The notes: generated by a model not told the origin, from the sequence alone. A DNA stretch of 64,000 bases from Roseiarcus sp963842835 (GCA_963842835.1 CAWJIB010000002.1:1-64000); one strand, 5' to 3'. Positions 52,682-63,494 are shown, counted from the first letter of the stretch. Translations and numbers: made by a program.

Positions 52682-53797
52682 ATGTCGCAGCCGCCGTTCC
52701 GCGCCGATCATGTCGGAAGTTATCTTCGGCCGGAGCGGCTGAAAGAGGCGCGCGAGAAGTTTTTCGCCAAAACCCTGCCCGCCGACGAACTGCGCGCGAT
52801 CGAGGACGAATGCATCCGCGAGGTCGTGCGCTCGCAGGAAAACGTCGGCCTCAAGGGGATCACCGACGGCGAATTCCGGCGCACGTATTTCCACGTAGAT
52901 TTTCTCGAGCGCCTCGACGGCGTCGAGACCCATTACGGCGAATTCGTCGCCAAGTTCCGCAAGGACGACGGCTCGGAAGTCGGATTCAAGCCGCCGACCA
53001 TGCATGTCGAGGGCAAGATCCGTCATTCCCAGCCGATCCAGGGCCGCGATTTCGATTTCCTCAAGAGCGTCGTCACGAAGACGCCCAAGGTCTGCATTCC
53101 CGCGCCCTCGATGCTGCACTTCCGCGGCGGCCGCGACGCCATCAGCCAAAGCGTCTATCCCGACATGGAGGCGTTTTACGACGACCTCACGGCCGCCTAT
53201 CGCGAAGAGATCGCGGATCTGGCCGCGCGCGGCTGCCGCTATCTGCAGCTCGACGACACCAATCTGGCCTATCTCTGCGATCCCAAGATTCGCGAGACGA
53301 CGCGCGCGCGGGGCGACGACCCGGACGCTCTGGTTCGCCTCTATTGCCGTCTGGTCAACGATTCCATTCGCGACCGGCCCAAGGACATGACGATATCCGT
53401 GCACTTGTGCCGCGGCAATTTCAAGAGCGCCTGGGTCGCCGAGGGCGGCTACGAGCCGGTCGCGGAAATCCTGCTCAACGAAATGAAGATCGACGGCTTC
53501 TTCCTCGAATACGACGACGAACGCTCCGGCGATTTCGCGCCGCTGCGCTTCACCCCGAAGGGAAAGACGATCGTCCTCGGCCTCATGAGTTCGAAACACG
53601 CCGCGGCCGAGAGCAAGGACGAGGTCAAGCGCCGCATCGAGGAAGCTTCGCAGTACGTTCCTCTCGAGCAATGCGCGCTCAGCCATCAATGCGGCTTCTC
53701 CTCCACGGCCCACGGCAACGATCTGACCGAGGCCGACCAATGGAAGAAGCTCGCGCGCTGCGTCGAGATCGCGCGCGAGGTATGGGGCGAGGTCTAA
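52682..53797 (+). CDS. cobalamin-independent methionine synthase II (MetE-like) family protein
   Basis: The 371-residue protein resembles the C-terminal catalytic barrel of MetE alone. The zinc ligands are visible as His and Cys in ISVHLCRGNFKS and the distal Cys in LSHQCGFSS. Start and end features are FRADHVGSYLRPERLKEAR and YLQLDDTNLAYLCDP. Such short proteins transfer methyl groups to a thiol; whether to homocysteine with methyl-THF, or another donor, is unknown. The Shine-Dalgarno gggagga precedes the ATG. It precedes the formate-THF ligase gene by 112 bases, consistent with a C1-related role. Confidence 0.83.
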   Translation: MSQPPFRADHVGSYLRPERLKEAREKFFAKTLPADELRAIEDECIREVVRSQENVGLKGITDGEFRRTYFHVDFLERLDGVETHYGEFVAKFRKDDGSEVGFKPPTMHVEGKIRHSQPIQGRDFDFLKSVVTKTPKVCIPAPSMLHFRGGRDAISQSVYPDMEAFYDDLTAAYREEIADLAARGCRYLQLDDTNLAYLCDPKIRETTRARGDDPDALVRLYCRLVNDSIRDRPKDMTISVHLCRGNFKSAWVAEGGYEPVAEILLNEMKIDGFFLEYDDERSGDFAPLRFTPKGKTIVLGLMSSKHAAAESKDEVKRRIEEASQYVPLEQCALSHQCGFSSTAHGNDLTEADQWKKLARCVEIAREVWGEV

Positions 53798-53843
53798 CGC
53801 CTCGCCGCGCCGCCGGCTTCACCCGATCGCGAAGACGGCGCCG

Positions 53844-53863
53844 CCGATCGCCGGCGCGATCGG
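53844..53863. other. perfect stem-loop upstream of the formate-THF ligase gene
   Basis: An 8-bp perfect stem (ccgatcgc / gcgatcgg) with a CGGC loop lies between the MetE-like stop and the ligase start. There is no T tract behind it. It may be a weak terminator or a leader hairpin. Confidence 0.3.
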
Positions 53864-53909
53864 AGGAGCCGCATCGGCGTAACAGGCGAAGCGTCAGGGG
53901 GCGACGACA

Positions 53910-55580
53910 ATGAAGCCGGATATTGAGATCGCGCGCGAGGCCGCGCTCGCGCCCATAGCGGCGGTCGGCGCCAAGCTCGGCATCCCGGCGGAGGCGCTGC
54001 ATCCTTACGGGGGCGCGATCGCCAAGATCGACGACGGCTTCCTCGCCGCGCTCGGCGGCAAGCCGCAGGGCAAGCTCATTCTCGTCACCGCGATCAGCCC
54101 GACGCCGGCGGGCGAAGGCAAGACGACGACAACGATCGGTCTGGGCGACGCGCTCGCGCGCATCGGCAAGCGCGTCGCGATCTGCCTGCGCGAGCCCTCG
54201 CTCGGGCCGTGCTTCGGCGTGAAGGGCGGCGCCACGGGCGGCGGATATTCGCAGGTCGCGCCGATGGACGAGATCAACCTGCATTTCACCGGCGATTTCC
54301 ATGCGATCACCGCCGCGCACAATCTGCTTGCCGCGATGGTCGACAACCACGTCTACTGGGGCAATGCGCTCGACATCGATTCCCGTCGCGTCGTCTGGCG
54401 ACGCGCGCTCGACGTCAACGATCGCGCGTTGCGTGAAATCGTGGTCGGGCTCGGCGGCGTCGGCAACGGGTTCGCGCGCGCGGACGGCTTCGACATCACC
54501 GTAGCCTCCGAAGTGATGGCCGCGTTTTGTCTCGCCGACGGCCTCGACGATCTCGAGGCGCGGCTGGGCCGCATGGTGGTCGGCTATTCCCGGGCCAAGA
54601 AGCCGGTGACGGCGGGCGATCTCAAGGCGGCGGGCGCGATGACGGCGCTGCTCCGGCTCGCGCTGCGCCCCAATCTCGTGCAGACCCTGGAGGGCAATCC
54701 GGCGCTGGTGCACGGCGGGCCATTCGCCAATATCGCGCACGGTTGCAACTCCCTCGTCGCGACGCGCGCCGCGCTGAAGCTCGCCGATTACGTCGTCACC
54801 GAAGCCGGATTCGGCGCCGATCTCGGCGCGGAGAAATTCTTCGACATCAAGTGCCGCAAGGCGGGGCTGAAGCCCGCAGTCGCGGTGATCGTCGCGACGG
54901 CGCGCGCGCTCAAGATGCATGGAGGCGTCGCCAAAGCCGCGCTCGGCGCCGAGGATTTGGCGGCGCTGCAAAGAGGGCTCGCCAATCTCCAACGGCATAT
55001 CGCGAACGTCAGGAAATTCGGCCTCGACGTCGTCGTCGCGGTGAACCGTTTCGACGCCGACGCCGACGCCGAGCTCGCGCTGATCCGGAGTTTCGTCGCC
55101 GGCGCCTGCGGCGCGCGGGCGGTGATTTGCGACCATTGGGCGCGAGGCTCCGCCGGCGCCGAGGAGCTGGCGCGCGTCGTGGCCGAGCTGACGGACGCTT
55201 CGCCGCTGTCGTTTCGCACGCTCTACCCCGACGCAATGCCGTTATGGGACAAGACGCGCCTGATCGCGCGCGAGATTTACGGCGCGAGCGATATCGCCGC
55301 CGAGGCTCGGGTTCGCTCGCAATTCGACGAACTGCAAGCGGCCGGATACGGCGATCTGCCGGTTTGCGTCGCCAAGACGCAATACTCATTTTCCGCCGAC
55401 CCGAGCCTGCTCGGGGCGCCCAGCGGCCATATCGCGCCGATCCGTGAGGTCAGCCTGCGCGCGGGGGCGGGATTCGTCGTCGTGCTTATGGGCGACATCA
55501 GAACCATGCCAGGACTGCCGCGCTCGCCGGCGGCCGAGAGAATCTTCGTGCGCGACGGCCGGATCGAAGGGCTCTTCTGA
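53910..55580 (+). CDS. fhs: formate--tetrahydrofolate ligase
   Basis: The enzyme (called FtfL in methylotrophs) makes 10-formyl-THF from formate, THF and ATP. The P-loop is TPAGEGKTTTTIGLGDAL (about 67-84). Other conserved stretches are LREPSLGPCFGVKGGATGGGYSQVAPMDEINLHFTGDFHAI, PFANIAHGCNSLVATRAALKLADYVVTEAGFGADLGAEKFFDIKCRKAG and VVAVNRFDADADAEL. 556 residues is normal. In methylotrophic alphaproteobacteria this enzyme links formate to serine-cycle assimilation; here it stands next to a MetE-like gene and not in a serine-cycle cluster. Confidence 0.97.
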   Translation: MKPDIEIAREAALAPIAAVGAKLGIPAEALHPYGGAIAKIDDGFLAALGGKPQGKLILVTAISPTPAGEGKTTTTIGLGDALARIGKRVAICLREPSLGPCFGVKGGATGGGYSQVAPMDEINLHFTGDFHAITAAHNLLAAMVDNHVYWGNALDIDSRRVVWRRALDVNDRALREIVVGLGGVGNGFARADGFDITVASEVMAAFCLADGLDDLEARLGRMVVGYSRAKKPVTAGDLKAAGAMTALLRLALRPNLVQTLEGNPALVHGGPFANIAHGCNSLVATRAALKLADYVVTEAGFGADLGAEKFFDIKCRKAGLKPAVAVIVATARALKMHGGVAKAALGAEDLAALQRGLANLQRHIANVRKFGLDVVVAVNRFDADADAELALIRSFVAGACGARAVICDHWARGSAGAEELARVVAELTDASPLSFRTLYPDAMPLWDKTRLIAREIYGASDIAAEARVRSQFDELQAAGYGDLPVCVAKTQYSFSADPSLLGAPSGHIAPIREVSLRAGAGFVVVLMGDIRTMPGLPRSPAAERIFVRDGRIEGLF

Positions 55581-55588
55581 GCGGCGCC

Positions 55589-56023
55589 TCAATCCGGGCG
55601 AACGACGCCCTTCGTGAGGATGATGTTGCCGTAGAACCGGCGCTCGCCCGTGGCGACGATCGCAAAACATCGGCGCGCGCGCTCATAGAAGGCAAAGCGC
55701 TCGAGACTCCCGATCTTGAACTGCGGCCCTTCGCGCCTCGCGACAATGGCGCGGAACTCCGCGAAGATCGGCAGCTCGGCGTCGGCGTCGCCGACGACCT
55801 GCATGCGCCAGCACGCCTCGGCGACGAAGGTGTCGAGCGGGAGAACGCTGAGCACGGCGTCGAGCGCGCGCGTCGCGTCGGCGGCGTCGAGCCTGACCAC
55901 GTCGGGCCCCGCCGATTGCGCGGGATAATTGGCGTCGACGATGGCGATTTCATCGCCGTGCCCCATGGCGCGCAGGACATAGAGAAGATCCGGGGTCAAA
56001 AGCGGGTCGATCGCTTTCAGCAT
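55589..56023 (-). CDS. RbsD/FucU-type sugar mutarotase
   Basis: The 144-residue protein is of the RbsD/FucU mutarotase family, which interconverts alpha and beta anomers of sugars such as fucose. Seen are LKAIDPLLTPDLLYVLRAMGHGDEIAIVDANYPAQS with the conserved GHGDEI and catalytic His, and the C-terminal FYGNIILTKGVV. I chose the ATG at 56023 with gaggag eight bases upstream over the GTG at 56029. It follows the aldo/keto reductase gene by 22 bases, so the two probably handle the same sugar. Confidence 0.88.
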   Translation of the reverse strand: MLKAIDPLLTPDLLYVLRAMGHGDEIAIVDANYPAQSAGPDVVRLDAADATRALDAVLSVLPLDTFVAEACWRMQVVGDADAELPIFAEFRAIVARREGPQFKIGSLERFAFYERARRCFAIVATGERRFYGNIILTKGVVRPD

Positions 56024-56045
56024 CGCCACAGCTCCTCGAATGGCG

Positions 56046-57098
56046 TCAACGCGGCGTCGGCGCGTCGGCGCGCAACAGCCCTTCGGCTTTGAGAGCGCGC
56101 CACAACGCCGGCGGAATTTGGGCGTTCAGCATCTCGGCGTTGCGACGAACCTCGCCGGCCTTTTGCCCGCCGGGGATCACGCTGAGAATCGCGGGATGGC
56201 TGAGCGGAAAGCGAAGCGCCGCCTCCGCGAGCTTCACCTCATGGACCTTGCAGATCGACTCGATTCGGCGCACGCGCTCGAGCACGGCGTCGGGCGCCGG
56301 TGCGTAATTGTAGAACGCTCCACGCTTCGGCCCGGTCGCGAGAATGCCGGAATTGAACGGTCCGCCGATGACGACGCCGATGTTCCTTTCCACGCAGTAA
56401 GGCAGGAAGCTCTGCAGCGCCTCCTGTTCGAGCAGGGTGTAGCGGCCCGCCAACAGAAAAATGTCGAAATCGCCGGAACGCGCCAGAGTCTCCGCGACTT
56501 CCCATTCGTTGACGCCGGCGCCGATGGCCTTGATCGCGCCGCTCTCGCGCAGCTTGATCAACGCCTTGTAGCCGCCCTCCAACAGTTCGCGAATACGCGC
56601 GTCCGACGCCGCCTTGCTGCCATGGGTGAAGACGTCGACGTCGTGCGCGTAGAGAATGTCGACATGATCGACGCCGAGCCGCTCCAGCGAAAACTCCAGC
56701 GAGCGCATGACGCCGTCGTAGGAATAGTCGAAGATCTCGCGCCGCGAGGGCGTCTCGAAGAACGCGCCCTGGCGCGAGCGCCGCTCCGGCGGGCAGACCT
56801 CGAGCAGACGCCCGATCTTCGTCGAGAGCAGATAGCTGTCGCGCGGCTTGGCGCGCAGGAACCCGTTGAGTCGCGTCTCGGAAAGGCCGAGCCCATAGAG
56901 CGGCGCGGTGTCGTAATAGCGGCAACCGGCCGTCCAGGCGGCGTCGAGCGTCGCCCGCGCTTCCTTTTCAGTCAGCGGCCGATAAAGATTGCCCAGCGGC
57001 GCCCCGCCGAATCCCAATTCGGTAAATTGCAGCACGGCGCCGGACCGCGCCGTGAATTTCCGCTTGCGACTTGCCCGCGCATGCGTCGCCCCCGCCAT
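56046..57098 (-). CDS. aldo/keto reductase (aldose/L-fucose dehydrogenase-like)
   Basis: The 350-residue protein is an aldo/keto reductase: TELGFGGAPLGNLYRPLTEKEARATLDAAWTAGCRYYDTAPLYGLGLSE contains the catalytic Asp and Tyr region, then LLSTKIGRLL with the lysine and VDHVDILYAHDVD with the histidine. It resembles bacterial L-fucose or D-threo-aldose 1-dehydrogenases, which fits the FucU-type mutarotase gene behind it. A strong purine-rich Shine-Dalgarno precedes the ATG. No further fucose catabolic genes are present. Confidence 0.88.
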   Translation of the reverse strand: MAGATHARASRKRKFTARSGAVLQFTELGFGGAPLGNLYRPLTEKEARATLDAAWTAGCRYYDTAPLYGLGLSETRLNGFLRAKPRDSYLLSTKIGRLLEVCPPERRSRQGAFFETPSRREIFDYSYDGVMRSLEFSLERLGVDHVDILYAHDVDVFTHGSKAASDARIRELLEGGYKALIKLRESGAIKAIGAGVNEWEVAETLARSGDFDIFLLAGRYTLLEQEALQSFLPYCVERNIGVVIGGPFNSGILATGPKRGAFYNYAPAPDAVLERVRRIESICKVHEVKLAEAALRFPLSHPAILSVIPGGQKAGEVRRNAEMLNAQIPPALWRALKAEGLLRADAPTPR

Positions 57099-57303
57099 CG
57101 CCCCCTCCGCATCTTCGAACGTTCGTGCATCCGCCGCCGCCAGCGAATGCCGTGCGATCCACGTCGAGTCCCCGCCAATTCAGCATCGGGGCCGCGACTT
57201 CCCGCGCCAACGCGCTAAAGGTTGTGAGTTTCGCTTGCAATGCCGCGTCAACGCAAGACAATTGTCGCGGCGTTCGAACGACGCCGGAAAGAGGGAGACT
57301 TCG

Positions 57304-57858
57304 ATGATCACGCATGCATTGGCCGTCTCTGTCGCCATGGCCGCCTTGGCGAGCCCCCGCGCGGCGCACGCGATGTCGCTGACGAGTCCCGATATCCAGC
57401 CCGGCGCTCGCATCCCCGACGAATATACGTTCAACGGCTTCGGCTGCTCGGGCAAGAATGTTTCGCCGGCCTTGAGCTGGTCGGGCGCCCCCGAAGGCGC
57501 CAAGAGCTTCGCGCTCACCCTCTACGATCCCGACGCGCCGACAGGCAGCGGCTTTTGGCATTGGGTGATGTTCAATATTCCCGCTGATATCACCAGCCTC
57601 GCCAAGGGCGCGGGCGATCCCAAGAGCCACAAGGCGCCCAAAGGCGCCGTGCAGAGCCGCAACGACTTCGGCATGACCGGTTACGGCGGCCCCTGCCCGC
57701 CCAAGGGCCACAAGCCGCACCGTTATCAATTCACGATCTTCGCGGTGGACACCGAAAGGCTCGACGCGGACGAGCACGCCTCGGGAGCTCTCGTCGGGTT
57801 CAACCTGAACTTCCATACGCTGGCCAAGGCCACCTTGACCGGCGTCTGGGGACATTGA
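57304..57858 (+). CDS. secreted YbhB/YbcL family (PEBP, Raf kinase inhibitor-like) protein
   Basis: The protein has a signal peptide (about 1-23, ending RAAHA) and a phosphatidylethanolamine-binding protein domain: SPALSWSGAPEGAKSFALTLYDPDAPTGSGFWHWVMFNIP (the DPDAP and HWV motif) and GYGGPCPPKGHKPHRYQFTIFAVD. It should be periplasmic. Ligand and role are unknown in bacteria. The ATG at 57304 follows gagggagac. A perfect 10-base palindrome (GACAATTGTC, 57257-57266) stands upstream, possibly in the promoter. Confidence 0.9.
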   Translation: MITHALAVSVAMAALASPRAAHAMSLTSPDIQPGARIPDEYTFNGFGCSGKNVSPALSWSGAPEGAKSFALTLYDPDAPTGSGFWHWVMFNIPADITSLAKGAGDPKSHKAPKGAVQSRNDFGMTGYGGPCPPKGHKPHRYQFTIFAVDTERLDADEHASGALVGFNLNFHTLAKATLTGVWGH

Positions 57859-57894
57859 CGCTACGTCGTTCGTGGGCGGGCGCGACGGGAAGTC

Positions 57895-58101
57895 TCAGCG
57901 CTCGCGACGAGCTTGGTCCTGATCGGCGATAAAGGCCTTCAGTCGGCGCAGTGCGGGATGGCCGGGCGCGCCGAGGGCCAAGTTGTCGTGTATTTTTTCC
58001 AGCCCCGTCCGCGCGACTCTCCATCCCGCGCGCGAGGCGCCGAGAATGGTCAGCGTGTTTTCGATCGCCCGATTGACGATTTCTTCGATCTTGTCGGCCA
58101 T
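57895..58101 (-). CDS. small hypothetical protein (68 aa)
   Basis: A short, mostly helical, soluble protein: MADKIEEIVNRAIENTLTILGASRAGWRVARTGLEKIHDNLALGAPGHPALRRLKAFIADQDQARRER. No family is recognised. The chosen ATG at 58101 is preceded by ggag; the frame extends to 58143 without a better start. It lies between the PEBP gene and the methylmalonyl-CoA mutase genes, on the same strand as the latter. Confidence 0.5.
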   Translation of the reverse strand: MADKIEEIVNRAIENTLTILGASRAGWRVARTGLEKIHDNLALGAPGHPALRRLKAFIADQDQARRER

Positions 58102-58221
58102 CGCATTCTCCGAAGAGCGAAAGTTCGGAAATGCGCGGCGCAATTGCGGCGCCGGTTACGTAAGGCCTGACGTGCGCCGGAATGGGACGGCCCGCGCGCC
58201 GCGCCAAATTAGCGCGGGCGC

Positions 58222-60381
<2,160 letters not shown>

Positions 60382-60403
60382 GAACCGATCCTTCGAAGGC
60401 GGT

Positions 60404-62251
60404 CTAGAATTCCACGCCCAGCCGGCGAAACGTCCGCTCGAGCGCGGCGACGGCGTCACAGCCCGAGAAAATGAACTCGTCGACGCCCGCGCCGCGTAGG
60501 GCCGCTTCACGCTCGCCCGCCTCGCCCGCCAACACGAGGCAGCGCGCGCCGGCTTTCTTCAGGGCGAGGGCGAAGCCTTGCGCGTGTTCGCCGTAGCCTT
60601 CGTCGCTTCCGCAAAGGCAGGCCATTGCGGACCCGCTGGCCGCGAAACGGGCGGCGGCCTCCTGCGCGTCCGCCGCGCCGGCGTCGGCGAGCGCTTCGAC
60701 GCCCCCCGCCTCGAAAAGCTCGCGCGCGAAGTTGACGCGCCGTCCGTGCGCGGCGGCCGAGCCGATCGCGACGAGAAAGACCCTCGGCCGGACGCCCTCG
60801 CGCGCCAAGACGGCGTCCGAGGCGTCGCGAAGCCGCTCGAACGGCTCGGCGATCCGCAACCGCGCCATCGGCGGCGCCAGCGCCTCGCCGGGATAGGCGA
60901 AAGCGGGCGCCGGGGCGGGCAGAACCTCGGCCTTGGCTTCGGCGAGATCGGGATGGGCGCTGACGCCGGTGATCGGCGCCTTCAGGCTCGCCGCGTCGCG
61001 CGCGAGCGTCGCCGCCGCCTGCGCGACCGCTCGCTGAAAGTCGCCGCTGAGAAGCGCGCGCGGCGCTCCGCCTTCGGCCTCCAACCCCTGGAACAGCATC
61101 CAGGCCTTTTCGCACAATTCCCGCGTAAGCGCCTCGAAAACGCCCGCGCCGGCGGCGGGATCGGCGACGAAGCCCAAATGCAACTCTTGCAACAGGATGA
61201 GCTGCGTGTTGCGCGCCAGGCGGCGCGCCAGCGAATCGGGCAAGCCGATCGCCTGAGTGAACGGCAGCACGCTGACGCTGTCGGCGCCGCCGAGGCCGGC
61301 CGAAAACGCCGCCGTCGCGCCGCGCATCACGTTGACGTAAGGGTCACGCGCGCTCAAAACGCGCCAAGCGCTTTCGGCGTGAATCCGCGCCGGCCGCGGC
61401 GTCAGGCCGCTGGCCTGCGCGACCCGCGCCCAAGCCAGGCGCAGCGCGCGGAACTTGGCCAGCGTGACGAATTGGTCCGCGTCCGCGGTCAGGCGAAACG
61501 CGATCGCCGCCTGCGCGTCCTCGAGCGCGAGGCCGTTTTCGCCGAGCGCGCGCAAATAGGCGACCGCCGCCGCGAGCGCGAAGGCGACCTCCTGGGCCGG
61601 CGTTCCCCCGGCGGCGTGAACCGCGCGTCCGTCGGCGACGACGAACGGGCCGGCGAACCCCTTCGCCTTGAGAAAAGCTACGATCTTGGCGAGCGAGCGC
61701 GCCTCGTCTTCCCATGCGCCCGCGGCGCGCCCGCTGCGCGCGAGAGCGCCGATGGGATCGAGCCCAAAGTTGAGATCGAGCGTTTGCGGATTGGCGCCGC
61801 TGCGTTCGACGAGACTGGCGAAGCCGGTCGCCTGGCTCTCAGCCTGCGCGCCCAGATCGAGTTCGAAGCGCAGCGGCCCGTCGAATTGCACGCCTTCGAA
61901 TGCGCGGTGCAACGTCGCGGAATCGAATTTGGCGAGGCCGAAGCCGTAGGCCCCGGCCGCGCCGGCGAAAACGACTTGCAGCCCGTCGGCGCCGTTGGCG
62001 AGATCGTCGAGCGCCTGTTCGTTCGCCGCGGCCGCGTCGGGGTGGTCGAGGCGCGCAAGCGCCCGCCAGGCGCCGCCTTCGCCGCGCGGCGCGCGCGGAC
62101 CCTCGCGCCGGGGATAGAGCGGTTGCAACGCAATCGCGTCGGACGTTCGCGAGACGAGCCTGTCGAACGGCCCGCCCTTCAGGGAGGCCTCGGCGGCTTT
62201 GCGCCAATCGGCCTCGCTGAACGCCTCGAACGCGCCCGAAAACTGCGTCAC
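60404..62251 (-). CDS. methylmalonyl-CoA mutase small subunit
   Basis: The 615-residue partner subunit has the same fold as the large one but a degenerate cobalamin-binding end: the motif DxHxxG is not found near VRPRVFLVAIGSAAAHGRRVNFARELFEAGGVEAL, so it should not bind cofactor itself. The N-terminal region GGPFDRLVSRTSDAIALQPLYPR and RNTQLILLQELHLGFVADPAAGAGVFEALT fit the family. The start is a GTG at 62251. It is the first gene of the pair, with a 22-base gap to the large subunit. Confidence 0.93.
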   Translation of the reverse strand: MTQFSGAFEAFSEADWRKAAEASLKGGPFDRLVSRTSDAIALQPLYPRREGPRAPRGEGGAWRALARLDHPDAAAANEQALDDLANGADGLQVVFAGAAGAYGFGLAKFDSATLHRAFEGVQFDGPLRFELDLGAQAESQATGFASLVERSGANPQTLDLNFGLDPIGALARSGRAAGAWEDEARSLAKIVAFLKAKGFAGPFVVADGRAVHAAGGTPAQEVAFALAAAVAYLRALGENGLALEDAQAAIAFRLTADADQFVTLAKFRALRLAWARVAQASGLTPRPARIHAESAWRVLSARDPYVNVMRGATAAFSAGLGGADSVSVLPFTQAIGLPDSLARRLARNTQLILLQELHLGFVADPAAGAGVFEALTRELCEKAWMLFQGLEAEGGAPRALLSGDFQRAVAQAAATLARDAASLKAPITGVSAHPDLAEAKAEVLPAPAPAFAYPGEALAPPMARLRIAEPFERLRDASDAVLAREGVRPRVFLVAIGSAAAHGRRVNFARELFEAGGVEALADAGAADAQEAAARFAASGSAMACLCGSDEGYGEHAQGFALALKKAGARCLVLAGEAGEREAALRGAGVDEFIFSGCDAVAALERTFRRLGVEF

Positions 62252-62264
62252 GCCGGCCCCCGTC

Positions 62265-62672
62265 TCAAATGAATTGCGACAGTCCCGGAATCGCCGCCGA
62301 AATTTCGCCGAGGACGTCGTCGCCCGCCGTCTCGCGCGCGTAATCGAAGATCTGTTTGCCCACGGCTTGGATCTGGCCCATGCCCAGGCCGAGCCCCATC
62401 AGATCGCTGCCGAGCGCCATCAGGCCGCCGCCGCCCATCGCGCCGGCGCCGGTGCCCATCAGGCCCTTGACGGCGGGGCTCATCCCCTCGCCGGCCGTCG
62501 AGGCGATCGACGCGACGATGGCGTTGAGCGCGGGGGCTTTGGCGAGCAAGGCCTCGACCGCCTGCTCCGGCGCCTCGCGCTTGATGAAATCGACTACCAA
62601 GCCGACAGCCTGACGTGCAGTGTCGGGCGTCGTATCGGCCGCCGCAGCGACGCGGGCGAGCAAATTTTCCAT
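62265..62672 (-). CDS. hypothetical protein (135 aa), helical with Gly-rich centre
   Basis: The protein has a helical N-terminus (MENLLARVAAAADTTPDTARQAVGLVVDFIKREAPEQAVEALLAKAP) and a glycine/methionine-rich middle (GLMGTGAGAMGGGGLMALGSDLMGLGLGMGQ), ending with VGKQIFDYARETAGDDVLGEISAAIPGLSQFI. Similar small proteins (DUF2267-like or related) occur in alphaproteobacteria but I cannot name the family with certainty. The chosen ATG at 62672 avoids an unlikely basic extension. It lies 13 bases upstream of the mutase pair on the same strand. Confidence 0.65.
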   Translation of the reverse strand: MENLLARVAAAADTTPDTARQAVGLVVDFIKREAPEQAVEALLAKAPALNAIVASIASTAGEGMSPAVKGLMGTGAGAMGGGGLMALGSDLMGLGLGMGQIQAVGKQIFDYARETAGDDVLGEISAAIPGLSQFI

Positions 62673-63173
62673 TTCCGGCTCCCATCGAGTCTTACGCCGC
62701 CGTCGGGCGCGCGCCTCGCCGGATGTCGCCGCTCCACGCGACAAAATCAAGCGCTGAAATCACCGTACACGCGCCCGGCCTCGCGCGCGAAGCTGGAAAA
62801 AGGGCTGAGCCTCCTCGGGGGTCCGTCCCGGCCGGCTTCTCCGACGCGGTCCCAGCGGATCGACCTTGCGGCGCCGCAACAAAAGAGCCATGAAACCTTC
62901 ACATTGCTAAATGCGCTGAATTTATCTTCAGAGCCGCGCTGCCCGGCAATATGCGAGAAGATTCGCGATTTTATGCGGATTTCGCTCGGAAATCCGCCCA
63001 TTATGAACAAATTGCTAAAATTCTCCGAAAAGATGTATGCATTTTTCGCATGCCTGGGCGGCGGCACCCTGCCCTTCTCGATCGAGATCGGGGCGCCTAT
63101 GTTGCAGCGCACAGGCAGAGTCGGCCGCCGTCCGGCGGCGCTCGGCCAGAAGTTTCTAAGAATGGAGGGTCCA
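62673..63173. other. 501-base non-coding region with AT-rich segment upstream of the DUF1127 gene
   Basis: No gene is recognised. Bases from about 62880 to 63060 are clearly richer in A and T than the rest of the window. They contain a perfect stem-loop, gcggattt / aaatccgc with a 7-base loop (62975-62997). A candidate heat-shock sigma factor promoter lies at 63074-63105. The frame of the DUF1127 gene stays open through this region, but no family-like sequence precedes its start. Confidence 0.5.
63074..63105 (+). promoter_or_regulatory. candidate RpoH-type promoter of the DUF1127 gene
   Basis: CTTC (63074-63077), an 18-base spacer, and CCTATGTTGC (63096-63105) fit the alphaproteobacterial RpoH pattern CTTG-N17/18-CYTATNTNNG with two mismatches. 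Homologous DUF1127 genes with downstream cuckoo RNAs in Rhodobacter are driven by RpoHI/RpoHII, which supports the assignment. Confidence 0.35.
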
Positions 63174-63332
63174 ATGACCTCGCTCAAGACCATCGCCGAG
63201 AAGTTGAACGCTTGGCGCCGCTATCGCGAAGCCGTGCGCGAATTGTCGCAGCTGAGCGATCGCGAACTCGAAGACATCGGCATCCGCCGCGGCGACATTC
63301 ACTTCGTGGCGCGCGGAGCGCTCGCGCAGTAA
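63174..63332 (+). CDS. DUF1127 family small protein (52 aa)
   Basis: A small basic protein with the DUF1127 signature WRRYREAVRELSQLSDRELEDIGIRRGDIHFVARGAL. In Rhodobacter a DUF1127 protein of this size (CcaF1) was reported to bind RNA and to affect the small RNAs produced behind its gene; in Agrobacterium and Sinorhizobium others affect phosphate, carbon or nitrogen metabolism. The start at 63174 has ggaggg in front; an in-frame ATG 12 bases earlier overlaps the Shine-Dalgarno. The 3' region carries a cuckoo-type RNA. Confidence 0.9.
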   Translation: MTSLKTIAEKLNAWRRYREAVRELSQLSDRELEDIGIRRGDIHFVARGALAQ

Positions 63333-63335
63333 TAC

Positions 63336-63435
63336 CGGACGCGTCCAGTCCTCCCTCCGGACGCGTCCGCCGCGTCGGGCGACGCCCGACGCAACAAACG
63401 CCCGCCGGATCCTCCCCCGGCGGGCGTTTTCTTTT
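63336..63435 (+). ncRNA. cuckoo-type small RNA with two anti-Shine-Dalgarno loops (3' region of the DUF1127 gene)
   Basis: Three hairpins follow the DUF1127 stop within 100 bases. SL1 is an 11-bp perfect stem (63336-63346 / 63359-63369) with the 12-base loop AGTCCTCCCTCC. A 7-bp stem (gtcgggc / gcccgac, 63374-63390) follows. The last is a 10-bp terminator stem (63399-63408 / 63417-63426) with the loop ATCCTCCC and a T tract. Two stem-loops exposing CCUCC, placed behind a DUF1127 gene and ending in a terminator, define the alphaproteobacterial cuckoo RNAs (CcsR in Rhodobacter, ar14 in rhizobia). It is probably processed from the shared transcript. Confidence 0.75.
63399..63435 (+). terminator. 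strong Rho-independent terminator
   Basis: A perfect 10-bp stem (cgcccgccgg / ccggcgggcg) with an 8-base loop is followed by TTTTCTTTT. It ends the DUF1127 and cuckoo RNA transcript, 60 bases before trmFO. Confidence 0.92.
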
Positions 63436-63494
63436 GTTCGGCCGCAGGCGCGCCGCTGGCTTGACGAAGCGGCGCGGCTTTGTGACAAGCCGCC

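Noticed and set aside
62199..63173. A long N-terminal extension of the DUF1127 protein
   Set aside because: The frame is open by chance; DUF1127 proteins are short, and the Shine-Dalgarno ggaggg supports the start at 63174.
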